This document shows, piece by piece, positions 11,031 to 22,708 of a stretch of DNA of 64,000 nt. The translations under genes were made by a program, and so were the position numbers. A model generated the notes under the pieces. The model had not been told where the DNA came from, searched no databases, and saw nothing but the letters and a program-made list of their open reading frames with translations. Numbering within the stretch: position 1 is the first letter of the stretch; each line of letters begins with the position of its first letter. The stretch is from Chlorella sorokiniana (lineage: Eukaryota > Chlorophyta > Trebouxiophyceae > Chlorellales > Chlorellaceae): contig CP084610.1 of the NCBI GenBank assembly GCA_025917655.1, positions 1,736,001-1,800,000 of the forward strand, read 5' to 3'.

Positions 11031-12067
11031 ACGCAGCGTACCTTGTCGCAGAGCAAATCACGTTACTGTTGACCGACAAATACACCTGACAAATACACCT
11101 TGTAATTATGATTCTGAGTCGCTCTTTCACATTTGCCATACCTTTTCTTGTGATTTCATGCAACGTTTGTAAGTATTTGCATAGTCTTGCAGTAAATATC
11201 AAGCATGTGCTGGAAGCCCGTGCAAGAAATGCCCGGCTGCCTGTACGGGCCATTGCCTGCAGCCCTGGCACAAGGACGCTTTCGGTGTTGTGTCGCCTGG
11301 CTCGCGCCACAGCAGGCACGAGGCACATCGCATGGACGAATTCGTGCACTTCAAAGTGGTCGTTCACATGATGGAGCAGGCAGAAGGGTGCAGCAACTGC
11401 GGCAGCAGCGCCAGCAACCTTGATGCCGGCGGCTAGCGCCTCCTGCGACACAGCGCGGGGAACAACACGGTCCAGAGACCTAGTGTGAAGCATGCCACCA
11501 CATGCACTTGTGGTGCGCACCATTGCGTGCAGCGTCAACCCAACCGTCGGCGGCGCCACACATCATCAGTATGCACCACAACTGCAATCTCCCCCCAAAG
11601 GAACTACAGTGATCCCGTCTCCCGCTCACCAGCGCCTCCGCGTTTGGGTTCCTGCCATCACCAATGTAGATGTTGCCAATCTGTGTGTGTGCTTTGGGCT
11701 TACGACGGGCTGGGCGGCAGTAGTCGTCGTAGCTGTCATCACTGTCGAATTCATCGTGGCTACTGTCATAATCAACGTCAATTTCTTCCTCATCCAACAC
11801 AATGCCGTAAATGTATCCAGCCGCGTTTGTGGTCCGCCCCAGCGTGGGAACAAACCCACAAGCAGTCATGGTGTCCTCGGCATCCGCAATGCACTCCGTG
11901 TAGGCGTAGTAAAAGGCGCAGTCCTCGCCATCCTGTCGAAGGTTGCTGATGACGGTGCGCACACTGGTGGTGCTGCCCACCACGCAAAAGTGAAGATGCT
12001 CACTGTCCTCCAGCACTCTTCTGAGCTCCCGAAGTGACGAAAGTTTGTAGACTTCAACTTCGGCCAT
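11023..12067 (-). CDS. Acidic protein of unknown function
   Basis: I do not recognise this family. The start is ATG at 12067 (MAEVEVYKLSSLRELRRVLE), preceded in frame by a longer optional extension. Exon 1 (to about 11630) includes HLHFCVVGSTTSVRTVISNL and AGYIYGIVLDEEEIDVDYD, then an Asp/Ser-rich acidic stretch (DSSHDEFDSDDSYDDY) and a basic patch (ARRKPKAHTQIG). It ends at a GTGAGC donor after NAEAL. A second exon from about 11448 reads EALAAGIKVAGAAAAVAAPF, which is mildly hydrophobic. Its frame stays open down to 11023, where it would overlap the 3' end of the convergent kinase, so the true C-terminus is probably earlier. The first half has the look of a small alpha/beta domain, but no catalytic motif is visible. 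Confidence 0.5.
11101..11105 (+). terminator. TGTAA poly(A) signal of the first receptor kinase
   Basis: TGTAA follows the stop codon by about 70 bases, in an AT-rich stretch. This is the canonical green-algal polyadenylation signal and the best-placed one in the window. Confidence 0.65.
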
Positions 12068-12150
12068 TTTATGCAGTCTTAACGCGGATTTTAGGTCTGT
12101 CGGGGGCAAAAGGGAGGCGGCGCTATTCGCGCCTGCAATGCGGGGCTTCC

Positions 12151-12155
12151 TTACA
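12151..12155 (-). terminator. TGTAA poly(A) signal of the deacetylase gene
   Basis: TTACA on the plus strand gives TGTAA on the minus strand, about 290 bases beyond the deacetylase stop at 12442 and just upstream of the next minus-strand gene (start 12067). Confidence 0.5.
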
Positions 12156-12441
12156 GGCGGCAGCTATCCCAACATGCACAACCACTGCCTAAAGTTCTGG
12201 AAACGGCTGTTCTCGGCCCCCGGACCCCGTAGGCTCGGAGGCTTTTCACCCACCGTGCATGCTGTGCACGAAGGGCTTTCATGCGAAAAGAGGAGCAGGA
12301 GCCTCAATGAGGGAATCATTGTCAAGATCTCCCGAACCCTCCTACCTCTTACTGCATAAGTACTTCAACAAGCTAGGTGAATTTCATATCACTCTCACTT
12401 GCTGGCTGGTCACACCATGCTGCCCGCCCGCATGCGCGGCG

Positions 12442-14920
12442 TCAGCGGGAAGCGCGGCGAGCTGCTGTACCCGCGGTCCTCCGCCGCCAGGCGGGCGACG
12501 CGTGCCTTGGCCGGAACCCCGCAACGCCAACGTGCGCGGTCACGCCGCCACCCCTGTGGTGGGATTCCCACACGTGTGCCGCCTCCTTGTTGGCTGCCGC
12601 CTGCCTCTCGCTCCTCAACCGCAACACGAAGAGCAGCAAGGTGCCGATGAGCAGCGTGGCCGCCACGCCGCCGGCCACGCCACCCGCAACGGCAGCCACG
12701 TCAACGCCGCTGGCGTTGCCCATGCTGTTGACCGCGCTCCTGGCAGCAGGCGCGGTCGCAGCACTTGGCTCGGTCGCCGCGGCGGATGCAGTGGCGGTGA
12801 AACCTGATTCTTCCGCCGTCACTTGAGGCAGCGGGGCACTGGCTGGCTGGGGACCGCGAGGCGCCAGCGCCTGCCGCTTGCGCTGCTGCTGCCGTTGCTG
12901 CACTGGGGGTGGAGTGGTGCCTGCTGGCCTTGCTGGGCTGCTGGGCGGCCTGCTGGGCTGCTGGGCGGTGCCGCTGGGCGGCGCGGCGAGCGCGGCAGGC
13001 AGCGGCAGCTGCGGTTGCGCAGGCGGCGCAGCGGCCTCAGCGGCGGGGAGCGGGCCGCGTCCGCCGGGCAGGCCGCAGCCCAGGGCAGCTGGGTTGAGCT
13101 GCGACGCAGGCACTGGGTTCTGCATCCAGGCCAGCAGCTGGCGCATGGTGACGAAGTGGGTGTGGGGCTTGCGCAAGGCGTACTCTGCAGAAAGGAAGGA
13201 AAAAGCATTGAATCACCCGGGTGTCAATCGCTGCTGTGCCCATGCCCTGGCAACCGATGCACAGGCGCCTGCCAGCCCGACGATTCTTGGGTGACTAAAC
13301 CGCAGGCCAGCAGCAGAACTGCCGCTGCTGCCACCCACCCATGAAGCGCAGCATGCCGGGCAGGTGTCCGGCGAACCAGCTGGTGTGGATGAAGATGGGC
13401 AGCGGGGCGCGGTTGCCGCCGTACGCCGCGTCAAACGCCTCCTTCAGTATGTCGTAGGAGTCGCGGCCATCCTTGACCCAATCCATGACCTCCCACACTG
13501 CACGACAGATCAGCGGGGCGGCTGGCGGCGAGGCAGATACAAGCAATGGCAGGAGGCCAGCGGGCACCCGCTCCCAGCTACAGCCTGGCTCGGGCCCAAG
13601 CTCACCGGGCACCTCGAAGAGGCCTGGGTAGCGCTCCGCGCCGTCGCATTCCTGGGCGGGGTACCACCTGCAGATGGCGGCACGCAGCCTCGTCACCCTC
13701 CCTCGCTTGCATGCGCGCGCGGGCGCTCCCTGTGTCGGCGGGGGCCCCCTCCCCCATAAAACGCAGCTCACTCCTCGCAGTCCTGGGCCACGCCGTCCCC
13801 CAGGCTGTAGGGCCACAGGCGGCGCTCCAACCCCCGCGAGGCTGAGCCCTGCGGCCGCTCCAGCAGGCTGCTGTCATATAAGAAGCCAGCCTCATGAATG
13901 ACCTGGCAGGGAGGAGGAGGCAGGTGGAAAGAAACCCCAGCTCAGGCCAGGCTGCCGACAAGCGCTGGGCAGCACCCAGTCGCTTTGGCTCCCGTCGGTC
14001 AGGCCTCCATCAGCGGCAGTCGGGAAAAGCACACCTGACGCAGCGGGGGCGGCTCTGCAGGAAGGGCGCCCGGAAGCCGACCACGTCGGCGGCGGGGATG
14101 CTGCAACCTCCCGCCAGGGCTCTGCGGCCGCCGCCGACTTCCGCCTCGATGTCGGCGCTGGGCCAATCGTTCATCTGCAAGCTCGATTACGCGCGCGTGT
14201 TGGGCCAATTGCGCAACTGTTTGCGTGTGTGATGGCACAAGCAGCGCACACTTGAACCCCCTAAAACCACAGCTGGAGCACCTTTTGGTGGGTGAGAGTG
14301 TGGCTGGCAACCTCGTAGCCATCCTGGTACAGCTGCTGCAGGAGGGTACAGTCTGCAGCGGGAGACAGTGCCAGGTCAGCAGGCCTGCACCAGTCTGCTA
14401 AGGGTTGCTGGCTGGCAGCAGCTCCGCAACCGACCGCAGCTCCTGCCACCCTGGCAGCCACGCACTCGTGGCGCGTGCTAGCGTGAAGAGCGTGGCGACG
14501 GCGGGGCAGGCGCCGGGGCTCAGGCGACGGCCATGCTCGAGGATGGCTCTTAGGCCGGCGTCGGTCTCTTCAGTGATGGCATCATCGTGTGAGAAGAGGA
14601 TGAACTGGGGCGCGGCGGCTGGGGGAGGCCACCGGGAGGGTCCAGGCTCGGGCAGACGCAGCCGGCAGAGTCGTGGGCCGGACAGGTGCAGCGGAGCCAG
14701 CCCGGAAGCGTGCTCTCCGCAGGTGCACCTGTTGATTGTGAAGGGGTGGAACCGGACAGTGACAGGCAGTCATGCAGGCGCTGGGCCAGCAGCAGCCACA
14801 GCGGCAGGGCTGCGCTGCAGAGCAGTTGCATGTCACGCCACGTCGGTTGCGGCACCTACCTAGGACCAGCGCGACACTCAGCAACGACAACACGACCGCG
14901 TGCACGGCCGGAATTGCCAT
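12442..14920 (-). CDS. Membrane-anchored polysaccharide (chitin-type) deacetylase-like protein
   Basis: This is a NodB-type carbohydrate esterase-like protein at the cell surface. The start at ATG 14920 gives a signal peptide (MAIPAVHAVVLSLLSVALVL). A Cys-rich segment follows (CTCPAHDSAGCVCPS), then the deacetylase core: QFILFSHDDAITEETDAGL (motif 1 Asp pair, ~14600), LYQDGYEVASHTLTHQKV (motif 2 His pair, ~14300), ADVVGFRAPFLQ (motif 3, ~14075), FLYDSSLLERPQ then LWPYSLGDGVAQDC (~13840), and PIFIHTSWFAGHLPGMLRF (~13360). The spacing matches the chitin-deacetylase-like subgroup (CDA-type) rather than bacterial NodB alone. The C-terminus is a Pro/Ala/Gln-rich linker, a transmembrane helix (VAAVAGGVAGGVAATLLIG, ~12690) and a short tail; stop at 12442. 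One frame slip at the G5 run 14621-14625 is restored by one added base. The substrate is unknown: glucosamine-type wall polymers are one possibility. Confidence 0.8.
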
Positions 14921-15182
14921 TTTGCAGAGCTACAGGAACGCTAACTAGTCCAACCGCCGCTCAGGGGCCACTGAGCCCTAAATGGGCTGATACCGTGAAA
15001 TTGTTCACATCCAGCGCGGAGGGAGGCCAATCTCGCGCAGTCTGCGACTGCAACCACCGCGTGAGGCGCCTGACATGTATGCTGTGCCCGTGCTGAGGAG
15101 CAGGGCGCCGGCACGCAAAACGGTGTCACAATTAACCTTTTGTCCTACATAAGACCCGATTACATACTGATATTCGTCAGAA
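14921..15182. promoter_or_regulatory. Shared divergent promoter region (deacetylase / plastid protein)
   Basis: This is about 260 bp between two head-to-head genes (minus start 14920, plus start 15183). I see no clear TATA box or named operator. The right side is AT-richer. Confidence 0.4.
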
Positions 15183-16378
15183 ATGAGTTCAGCTGTGGCT
15201 GTCGCCATGTCTGCGAGGTCCTCTGTGGTGGCGCCCCGCAGCTTTGCCGCAAGGGCATTGCAGCGGCCGTGCGGCCGTGCAAGGGCACCGATCCACAGCG
15301 GCACTGCTGCAGTTCATGCGGCGGCGGCGGCCGCAGAGCCGGCCAGCGCGCCGCCGCTCCGCCGCCGCCGCCGCCCGGCGAGGGCGTCTGGCGGCCGTCG
15401 CTGGATGACGTGCAGCGCATCAGCCAGGGCGACGCGGCGCGGCACCGCGGCACGGGCTCGCGTGCGGTACCACACCGCCTGAACGCTGAGGAACGCAAGC
15501 AGTACGACCTGGCCAAGGCCAAGGGGGTGCTGACGATCGCGGGCAGCGGCTACCGCCGCGAGCGCAAAGGCGCCCCCTGGCCAACATCTACCGCCAGTGG
15601 TGCGACGCGCGCGGACAGGCGTGCGTGGTGTTGGCCAAGGGGCCGTCGGCGGCGGCGGGGGGACGCTGTGCTGGTCGACCTCAGCGTGCTGCGCATGCAA
15701 GACGTCGGCGCGGTGAGCCGGCGCCCCAAAAGTCGCCGCCAGCAGCGCGCCTGCTTGTGCCTGCCCCCAAGTGCCTTGCTTTTGCAGCCTCCTGCTCCTG
15801 ATCCCCTGCTCTATCATGCGGTGGGGCAGCCTGGTTCTCACAGCCTGACGGCGGACCCCTCCCTGCAGCACCGGCAAGCCTGCCGCGAAGTGGCGGCACG
15901 GCACGGCGTCACGCGGCAGCCAGACTCTGCTGTGCAGTCGCCCTTCACAGTCATCCTTCCTGCGCCGCTGATCGACGCCATGCTGGCGGCAGGCGGCAGC
16001 GACGGCGGCGAGGTGGGCGGCCTGGGTGGCGGCACAGCGACGAGTGCTGATGGCGGCGCCTCCAGCAGCGGTAGCGGTGCTGCAGAAGCGGAAGACGGCG
16101 CGGAGGAGGGCAGCGTGGCGGCTCAGCTGGCCGAGCTGCGAGGCAACGCCCCCATTTGGCAGCAGCCGCCGCAGCTCGAGGCATTCGTGGCTCAGCGCGG
16201 CACCGCAAAGGCGCTCGCAAAGAGCTGGCTGAGCAACTCGGCTGCGGCTCTTGAGCTGCTCAGCACCCCCTGCAGCGCGGCGGCCCGCTGTTGCGTGGCT
16301 ATTGCCCAGCTGCAGCTGTTCCCGCAAAGCGGCCGGCTGCGCAAATCCTGTACAGTAGCTGTAATGCCCAAGAGGTGA
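15183..16378 (+). CDS. Plastid-targeted protein of unknown function
   Basis: The start at 15183 gives an Ala/Ser/Arg-rich leader (MSSAVAVAMSARSSVVAPRS) typical of an algal chloroplast transit peptide. The conserved-looking core reads PSLDDVQRISQGDAARHRGT, SRAVPHRLNAEERKQYDLAK and VLTIAGSGYRRERKGAP, then LANIYRQWCDARGQACVVLA and GDAVLVDLSVLRMQDVG. A later exon (from about 15871) encodes ACREVAARHGVTRQPDSAVQ, SPFTVILPAPLIDAMLAAGG, an acidic Gly/Ser stretch and NAPIWQQPPQLEAFVAQRGT. I recognise the style of a conserved plant/algal plastid protein but cannot name it. One-base frame slips sit near 15360 (GC-rich triplet run), at C5 15573-15577 and at G6 15657-15662; each is restored by adding one base. 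A TGTAA at 16360-16364 suggests the true stop may be a little earlier than 16378. Confidence 0.6.
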
Positions 16379-16821
16379 GGGAGGCTACAGGCCTGCAAAT
16401 CAGCAGTGCAACAATATTTATTGGGAGGCACATCATGCGCAAGTGCGGGGAGGAACATAGGGAGACGGGGGGCAGCGGGAAAGGGCAAGCAGAAACTGGA
16501 AATAGGGGTGCTTTCGGTTGCTTGGCTGTCTATTGCTGTGCATTCCAAGTGCATGGAGTGCACCGTGCGCACAGCGAGGTGGCGGTACAGGGAGGTGGCA
16601 GTACAGGGGCAAGAGGCAGGCAGGGCAGGCCAAAGAAGCAGCAGAAGCGCGCGGCAGACCGGCCCACCAGCGTGGGGCCACGTGAGCGGGGAACAGGGGT
16701 GCTGTGGAGAGGGACAAGGCTACTGTGGTGGTGTGCATAGTTGTGTAGGAGGGGGGAAGGGTTGGGGAGTGTGTGTGTGGGGGGGGCAAAGCGGTGCCGC
16801 GCATCACGACATCCAAGGGCG
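16379..16821. other. Convergent intergenic region
   Basis: This lies between the 3' ends of the plastid-protein gene and threonine deaminase. I see no coding exon and no clear repeat beyond short G/T-rich runs (about 16745-16790). It probably consists of two 3' UTRs. Confidence 0.4.
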
Positions 16822-19800
16822 TCACACAAAGAGGCGGAAGACCTCCAGCTCCTTGCCACGCAGCTCCCGGAACTGAAAGGCCGCGTTGAGCGCCGCCACC
16901 GACTCCTCGAACGCAGGCACCTCCCCGCGGGCAGGCGCAACCCCAGCAGCGCCGTAGCCGCGCGCTGGCCGGTCTTGCGGAAGTGGAGCAGGGTGATGTC
17001 CCAGCGGGGGAGATGGGGGTCAGCAGCTTGGCCAGCATGCCGCGCAGCTCGGGATACTCCACCACGAAGATGCGCTCGTCCGGCACCTCCCCGCCGCCCA
17101 GCACCGCGGGGCCGCCCACCATGTGGCGCAGGTGCACCTGCAACAGCAGTGGAAGGGGTGGAATCATGGCGGGCAGGTGCGCTGGGATCCGGGCATGGGC
17201 CCTCGGTGGGCATAAACAGAAGGTGTGGAGGGGATGGGTATGGAGAAGGCGGGGCAGGGTGCTGATTTTACGGTTAGGCACGACCAACGCAGCAGCGGCG
17301 AGGCCTGCAGCTTCCCGGCAGCCACCTGCGCCAGGTCCATGTCGCTGATGTCGGTGGCCATGAAGCCGGGGGAGGCGTTGATGCGCTCCAGCAAGCCGCG
17401 GCAGGCAGCCGAGCCGGGCGCCAGGCCCAGACCCAGCAGGAGGCGGGCGGTGCCGGCGCGGCCGTCGTTGCCCGAGAACCTGTGAGGCAGGAAGAACGCG
17501 GGGTTGAGGGTCTCTGGAGGTAGGAGGAATGCAGGGGTTGAGGGTTTCCGGGGTAAGAAGAATGCAGGGGTTGAGGGTCTCTTGATCCCCAAAGACGAAG
17601 CTGAGGGGCAGAGCCCTGATGCCCCACCAGCATGCCTGCATTCACTACCGTCGCTACTGCTTGCAAGCCGGCCGGTGCATGGCGGTCGCCCTCAGCAGCC
17701 TCTGGCGCCCAAGGCTGCCCGACGTCTGGCCCACAACGCAATAAAGCATCCAGCGCGCTGGTTACCCCCTTCTCTATGCTCCCCCTCTCCCCGACCAAAC
17801 TCTCAGGTCCAGACACACCCACACACTGACTCAAACGACTCAAACACAGTTCATCTGCGCACCTGTACTTGAGCTCCGTCACATCCAGCGGCCCACCCCC
17901 TCCCCCGTGGCCATCCCCAGCAGCTCCACGATCGAGCCGTGGCGGTCGGGGATGCGCGCCGCCAGCATCGTCTCGGCAGATCCCACATCCACCAGCTCTG
18001 AGGAGACAAACGGTGGACAGCGGGCGGGCAACGTGGGTTGGCGCGGGTGAAGGTGCGCAGCAGTGTTAGTGGGGCAGCACAGTCAAAGGCGGGCAGCGGG
18101 TGAACATCTGCGAAAAGCAGCCGCCTGCCAAGTGGCCTGCCAGTGCAGTGAGCGTGTGAGCAGGAGGCAAGCCTGTATGGCGGGAGCCTGGCGAGGGCTG
18201 CTGCCATGTGACCTGGGAGCCCACAAGTGCCGGCGGCAGCGGCAGAGCTGGCGCGACGGGCCAGCCCCAGACCACTCTCACACGTGCGCATCTCCACCCC
18301 GACTCCCTCCCCTTGCAGCCACTCCCAGCCAATTGCCCAGGCCCCCACGCACCGGCCCCCTGCAGCCACTCCCAGCCAACCACCAAGGGCCCCATGCACC
18401 GCCCCCTGCAGCCACCCACCCGACGCCATGCCCAGGCCCCCACGCACCGGCCCCCTGCAGCCGCCCACCCGACACCATGCGCAGGCCCCCACGCACCGGC
18501 CCCCTGCAGCCACCCACCCGACACCATGCGCAGGCGGTCCCTCCCCCGCCCCCTGCAGCCTCCCACCCGACACCAGGCGCAGGCGGTCCCTCCCCCCGCC
18601 CTGCAGCCTCCCACCCGACACCAGGCGCAGGCGGTCGAAGTTCATGTTGGCCCCGCTGGTCACGGCCACCACGCGCCTGCCGGCCAGGCTGTAGTGGCGC
18701 AGGAAGGCCTTGGCGCCGGCCACAGCCACCGCCCCCGCAGGCTCCAGGATGGAGCGAGTCTCGTTGAAGACGTCCTGCGGGGAGTGGAAGGAAGAGGCAG
18801 GGCGGCGTTGGCAGGTGGGGTTAGTGAGCTTGAGGAGGCAGCGGATGGGCGGGCGGTTGGGGGGGGCTTGTTGAATTGTTGAAGAGGGGAGGCGCAGCAT
18901 TGAGGCGCGGGATTGGCGCATAAAAGAGACGCACGTACGGCCACCCACCCACACATGCATACACGCGCACACAAGCACGCCACCACCCCCGCGACCCGCC
19001 TTGATGGCTGTGCTGATGGCGGAGTTATCCACCAGCACCGCTCCATCCAGCAGCTCGCGGCACAACCGGAAGGGCTCCGCGCCTGGGGACACGCAGGCAG
19101 CAGGAAACGTCACAGGGTGGACAGGCGGGCCAGAACCAGGGAGCGGGGAGGCATAATCTGGGCCCCAAAGAGGGAGCTCTCGCTCGCCGCCACATGAGGC
19201 TGGATGGCAGCGTTGGCGTGCGAGCACGGCGGCCATCGCCCCTCACACCCGTCCCATCCTCCGCCAGCAGCAGGTGCACGCACACACACACTGGAATAAA
19301 CTGTTGGCTTGCTAACGGCCTCCCTCCCAATCCCCTAACCCCCATATCCGCACCCACCCACCGCCCCACGCCCGTCGCACCAGGCAGCTTGATGGCCACG
19401 CCGTCGGCAAAGGAGTCCACGCGGCTCAGCGTCACGCGCTCTCCCGCACCAGCGACTGGACCATGGCGTTGGCGCCTGAGGGGGGGGGGGGGGTGAGGGG
19501 GAGGGAAGTCGGGGCGGGGGGGGCCCTCCGTTGAGGGCGGATTGGGGGGTGGTCCGGGGGAGGGGGCAGCCAGTGGAATGCATGCAGCATGCCAGGCTGT
19601 ACACTGGGTGCAGCATGGTTTGCCTTGGTGCCGTAGAGGTGGCACACACGCTCGCCGCCGCCTCATGCCAGCAACCGCGCGCAACCGGCCCATTCCCAGC
19701 GCCCACAGCCGGCCTGCAGCCCACCCGTCGGCTCGACGCCGATCACTTGGATGGACGGCTTCAGCGCCTTCACCACGGCAGCAATTCCCGCAACCATCCC

Positions 19801-22428
19801 GCCTGCAGAAGCAGCGGGGCAGCGGTGCGGCGGCGTGTGTGTGTGGTGGTGCACCGGGCGCTGCCAGGCTGAAGCAGGAAGGGGTGGGCCCTTGTGCATC
19901 CCGGGGGATGCCCTGTGTCCCCAGCTGCACTGCAGCGCTGGGCTGCGCGACGCACCGCCGCCGATGGCCACAAATATGTAGTCTATGTCCTCCTGCAGGG
20001 CAGGCAGAGCAGGGTACACGAGTTCGAAGCAAGTCCGCCGACACACGCCAACAGCCTGTTGAGCGGCTGCAGAGCAGATGGCGGTCCCTGCAGGCGGCGC
20101 GGCTTGCACGTCCAACGGTGCGGCCTCAAGTTGTTGCACGGCCGCAGCGGCAGGCCAGAAACGAGCTGCAAGCACCCACCATGTCTGTCTGGCGCAGGAT
20201 CTCGTGCCTGCACACAGCTTGGCAGCGCGCAGACGCCGAGAGTGAGCGACAGCAAGGGGATCCTGACCGCCTCCTCCCAGTGCTGAAGCGGCGAGCCCAC
20301 GGGGCCCACCAGCCGGGACGACAACAGCAGCGGCAGGCCAGCAGCGGCAGGGGGATGGAGCATGCGCACCCGATGGTGCCCTGCCCCGCAATGGTGTAGG
20401 GGTCGTCGTAGGCCGACACAAAGGGGCGGCCCTCCCTGGCCGCAAGCTCCTGCAGGCGGCAGGCAGGGCCAGGCAGCAGCAGGCCTTCTAGAGACCCACG
20501 AAGCATCAGGGGTCGCCAGGCTGCCTGTCAGGGGTCGCCCACCCCCGGACTCTCAACGTGTGCAAGCTGCCCCTCTCCAGCGAGCGGCAGCACTCGGCCC
20601 TCGTCCGCTGCTCCCTCTGCCGGCCCCCGTTGCTCATTCGCTGCCCCCTCTGCCGGCCTCAGCCGTACTTCAGCCGCACCTGCGCCGCCTGCTGCGCTTC
20701 GTAGAAGCTCTCCCCACCAGCTCCACGGTGGCGCCCAGCTCCCGTACCGCCGCTATCTTGATCTCGGGGCTGTTGGTGGGCATGCAGATGACCGCGGTGC
20801 ACCCCAGCGTGCGCGCCGCCAGCGCCACGCCCTTCAAGCGCAGCGCAGCGCAGGGGGCACAGGGCGTCAGCGACAGGCTGGCGGCCACCTGGCCGCCCGC
20901 TGGAGGACGCGCCACGCGCCACAAAAGCCGCCGCCACAAGCAGTGCCACGGACAGAGGCAGGGAAAGGAGAGGGCGTGTCGGCGGCGGCGGCCCATGGGG
21001 CCCCACCTGCGCGTGGTTGCCGGCCGAGCTGCAGACCACGCCCTTGGCCAGCTGCTCGGGCGACAGGCGGCTCATCTTGTTGTACGCCCCCGCACCTTGA
21101 AGGAGCGCACCGGCTGCAGGAGGGAGGGGGGCTGAGCAGCGGCGTGCGTCCTACCTTGCCCAGAAGCCGAGCTGCTGCTCTTGTACGGCGGGCCGTGGTT
21201 GGAAGCAAGCACCGCAGCAAGACAGGCCTCCGTCCCCTGCCAGCCCCCGAGCGCTGCACCAGCTCTGGCAGCTGCCACCCACCTGCCACCCACCTGCAGG
21301 TCTTCGCGCTTCAGCAGGATGCTGTTGCCGAGCTGCTTGGAGAGCATGGGGGCCGGCTGCAGTGGCGTCTCCACAGCAATCTTGTACACCTGTGTGGAAG
21401 AACGATGGTGGAACACGGGCTCAGTCCCCGCAGCAGCATTGCGGCGCTGCGAGGACTCGGATGCCGCAGCCGCCACATCGCGAGTTCCTGAGCGTCTGCG
21501 TGCGCCGCAACGCCTCAGGCCCTACCACCCTGGATGGTGCTGCAACGCTTCCAACCCTTCCCACTGCTGTTGCTGAGATGCTCAGTATCCCATTGCTGTT
21601 GCTGAGATGCAAAATAGTGGGCGATCGGGTGCCCGCCCGCCATCCACACGCTTTTGACCCACACGCAAATGCTTATGTCTTCCTTTAAGCACCCACCCGT
21701 GCGGTCAGGATCTGCTTCAAGTACCCATCAGGCTCCCGCCGCCATGCCAGCTCAGAAGACGCGCAGCCAGCGGGACCCCGGCACTCCGCCTTGGTGCAAC
21801 CAATACACCTGCAAGCTATGCATACGCGTCTTTCAATTGGTCGTGAGCAAAGGCTGACCGTTGCACTGGAAAAAACAGGGAACAAGAGATGATGCAGGGC
21901 TGATGAGCGGCCCTGGCCCACCGGAACACATCGTGGGGGCGGACGGACGTAGCACGTTGATGTTGATCAGCTGACCAGCCGGAGCCTGCACAGTGGAGAT
22001 GGCTGGTCAGCCTGAGGGCAGAGGCTGGCACCTGGCTCTCACAGCTGCAAGGCGTTTCCCGCACCACAGCACCGCTGCCAACCGGCCAACAACCTGCTGG
22101 CGCAGGTCAGAATGCAGCGCAGTGGCATGTTGGGCAGCCGCACCTGAAAGTCATCTGGCGTGACGACGGGCGTGCTGGCAACAGGCGCTGGCTCGAACAT
22201 GGCTGGACCTACGCTAGGGACGGGCGGTGCCCCAGCTGTGTGGGCGGCTGCCGCCCCTGCCTGCGCCGCGGCATTGGGCTTGCCCGTCTTGCCGCCAGCA
22301 TGCTTCCCGCTGCGACAGTGCACTATAAATGCTCGTTGGGTCCTGGAATCGCCATTCCTGCACCGCTGGGCTAGTGGCAGAGCTGAAGTGCAGCAGTTGG
22401 ACAGGGCGGGGTGCCCGCCGAGAGCCAT
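16822..22428 (-). CDS. ilvA: Biosynthetic threonine deaminase (threonine ammonia-lyase), plastid
   Basis: PLP enzyme converting threonine to 2-oxobutanoate, the first committed step of isoleucine synthesis, in the plastid. The start at 22428 gives a transit peptide ([20 protein letters not shown]). Conserved exons in order: [12 protein letters not shown] (~21720), [20 protein letters not shown] and ILLKREDLQ (~21350), SFKVRGAYNK with the PLP lysine (~21090), [14 protein letters not shown] (~21030), [20 protein letters not shown] (~20770), [13 protein letters not shown] (~20400), [10 protein letters not shown] (~19975), [17 protein letters not shown] (~19400), and [20 protein letters not shown] (~18720). 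Two ACT-like regulatory regions follow ([20 protein letters not shown] ~17940; [19 protein letters not shown] ~17050), ending ELEVFRLFV, stop 16822-16824. Two regulatory regions point to the feedback-regulated plant/bacterial biosynthetic form. One added base at the C5 run 21087-21091 restores the lysine motif frame. Confidence 0.93.
18295..18645. repeat. Tandem ~50-bp array in a threonine-deaminase intron, derived from the exon-intron junction
   Basis: On the minus strand the exon end CGCCTGCGCCTGGTGTCGGG, which carries the splice donor, is repeated downstream about five to seven times with variations (GTGTCGGGTGGGAGGCTGCA and GTGTCGGGTGGGTGGCTGCA). The units grow more divergent away from the exon. 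The array therefore multiplies splice-donor-like sequences within the intron. Confidence 0.75.
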
Positions 22429-22708
22429 GCTTCCACCCCGAACGATGCGAAATTCATTCGTGCAGTGCATGCAGCCTTCCGGCGCCCCAACTCCATGTGT
22501 TTTGCAATTCTGTCCGAGCTGGCAGTCATCGTGCCGGTGACGGGGCCCTCTTGAAGCTCTTCCCTCATGTTCCACCCTCAGCGATCAAATTTAGCTGTGC
22601 ACGAGTCAGCAACGTCCCCCGTGATAGTTCAGAAGCGATCAAGAATTGGCAGAAGAGTGCAGGGGCCTTCGAAGCGCCGCGTTCGCCAGCAAAACATCGC
22701 TCCAAGCC
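22429..22708. promoter_or_regulatory. Divergent promoter region (threonine deaminase / LSM11-like)
   Basis: This is 280 bp between two head-to-head start codons. I see no unambiguous TATA box or named operator. It probably serves both genes. Confidence 0.4.

Noticed and set aside
19480-19493. Poly-G run (and similar runs at 31727-31742 and 50791-50802)
   Set aside because: These are simple homopolymer tracts in introns. G-quadruplex formation is possible but nothing links them to a function, and their lengths may be unreliable.
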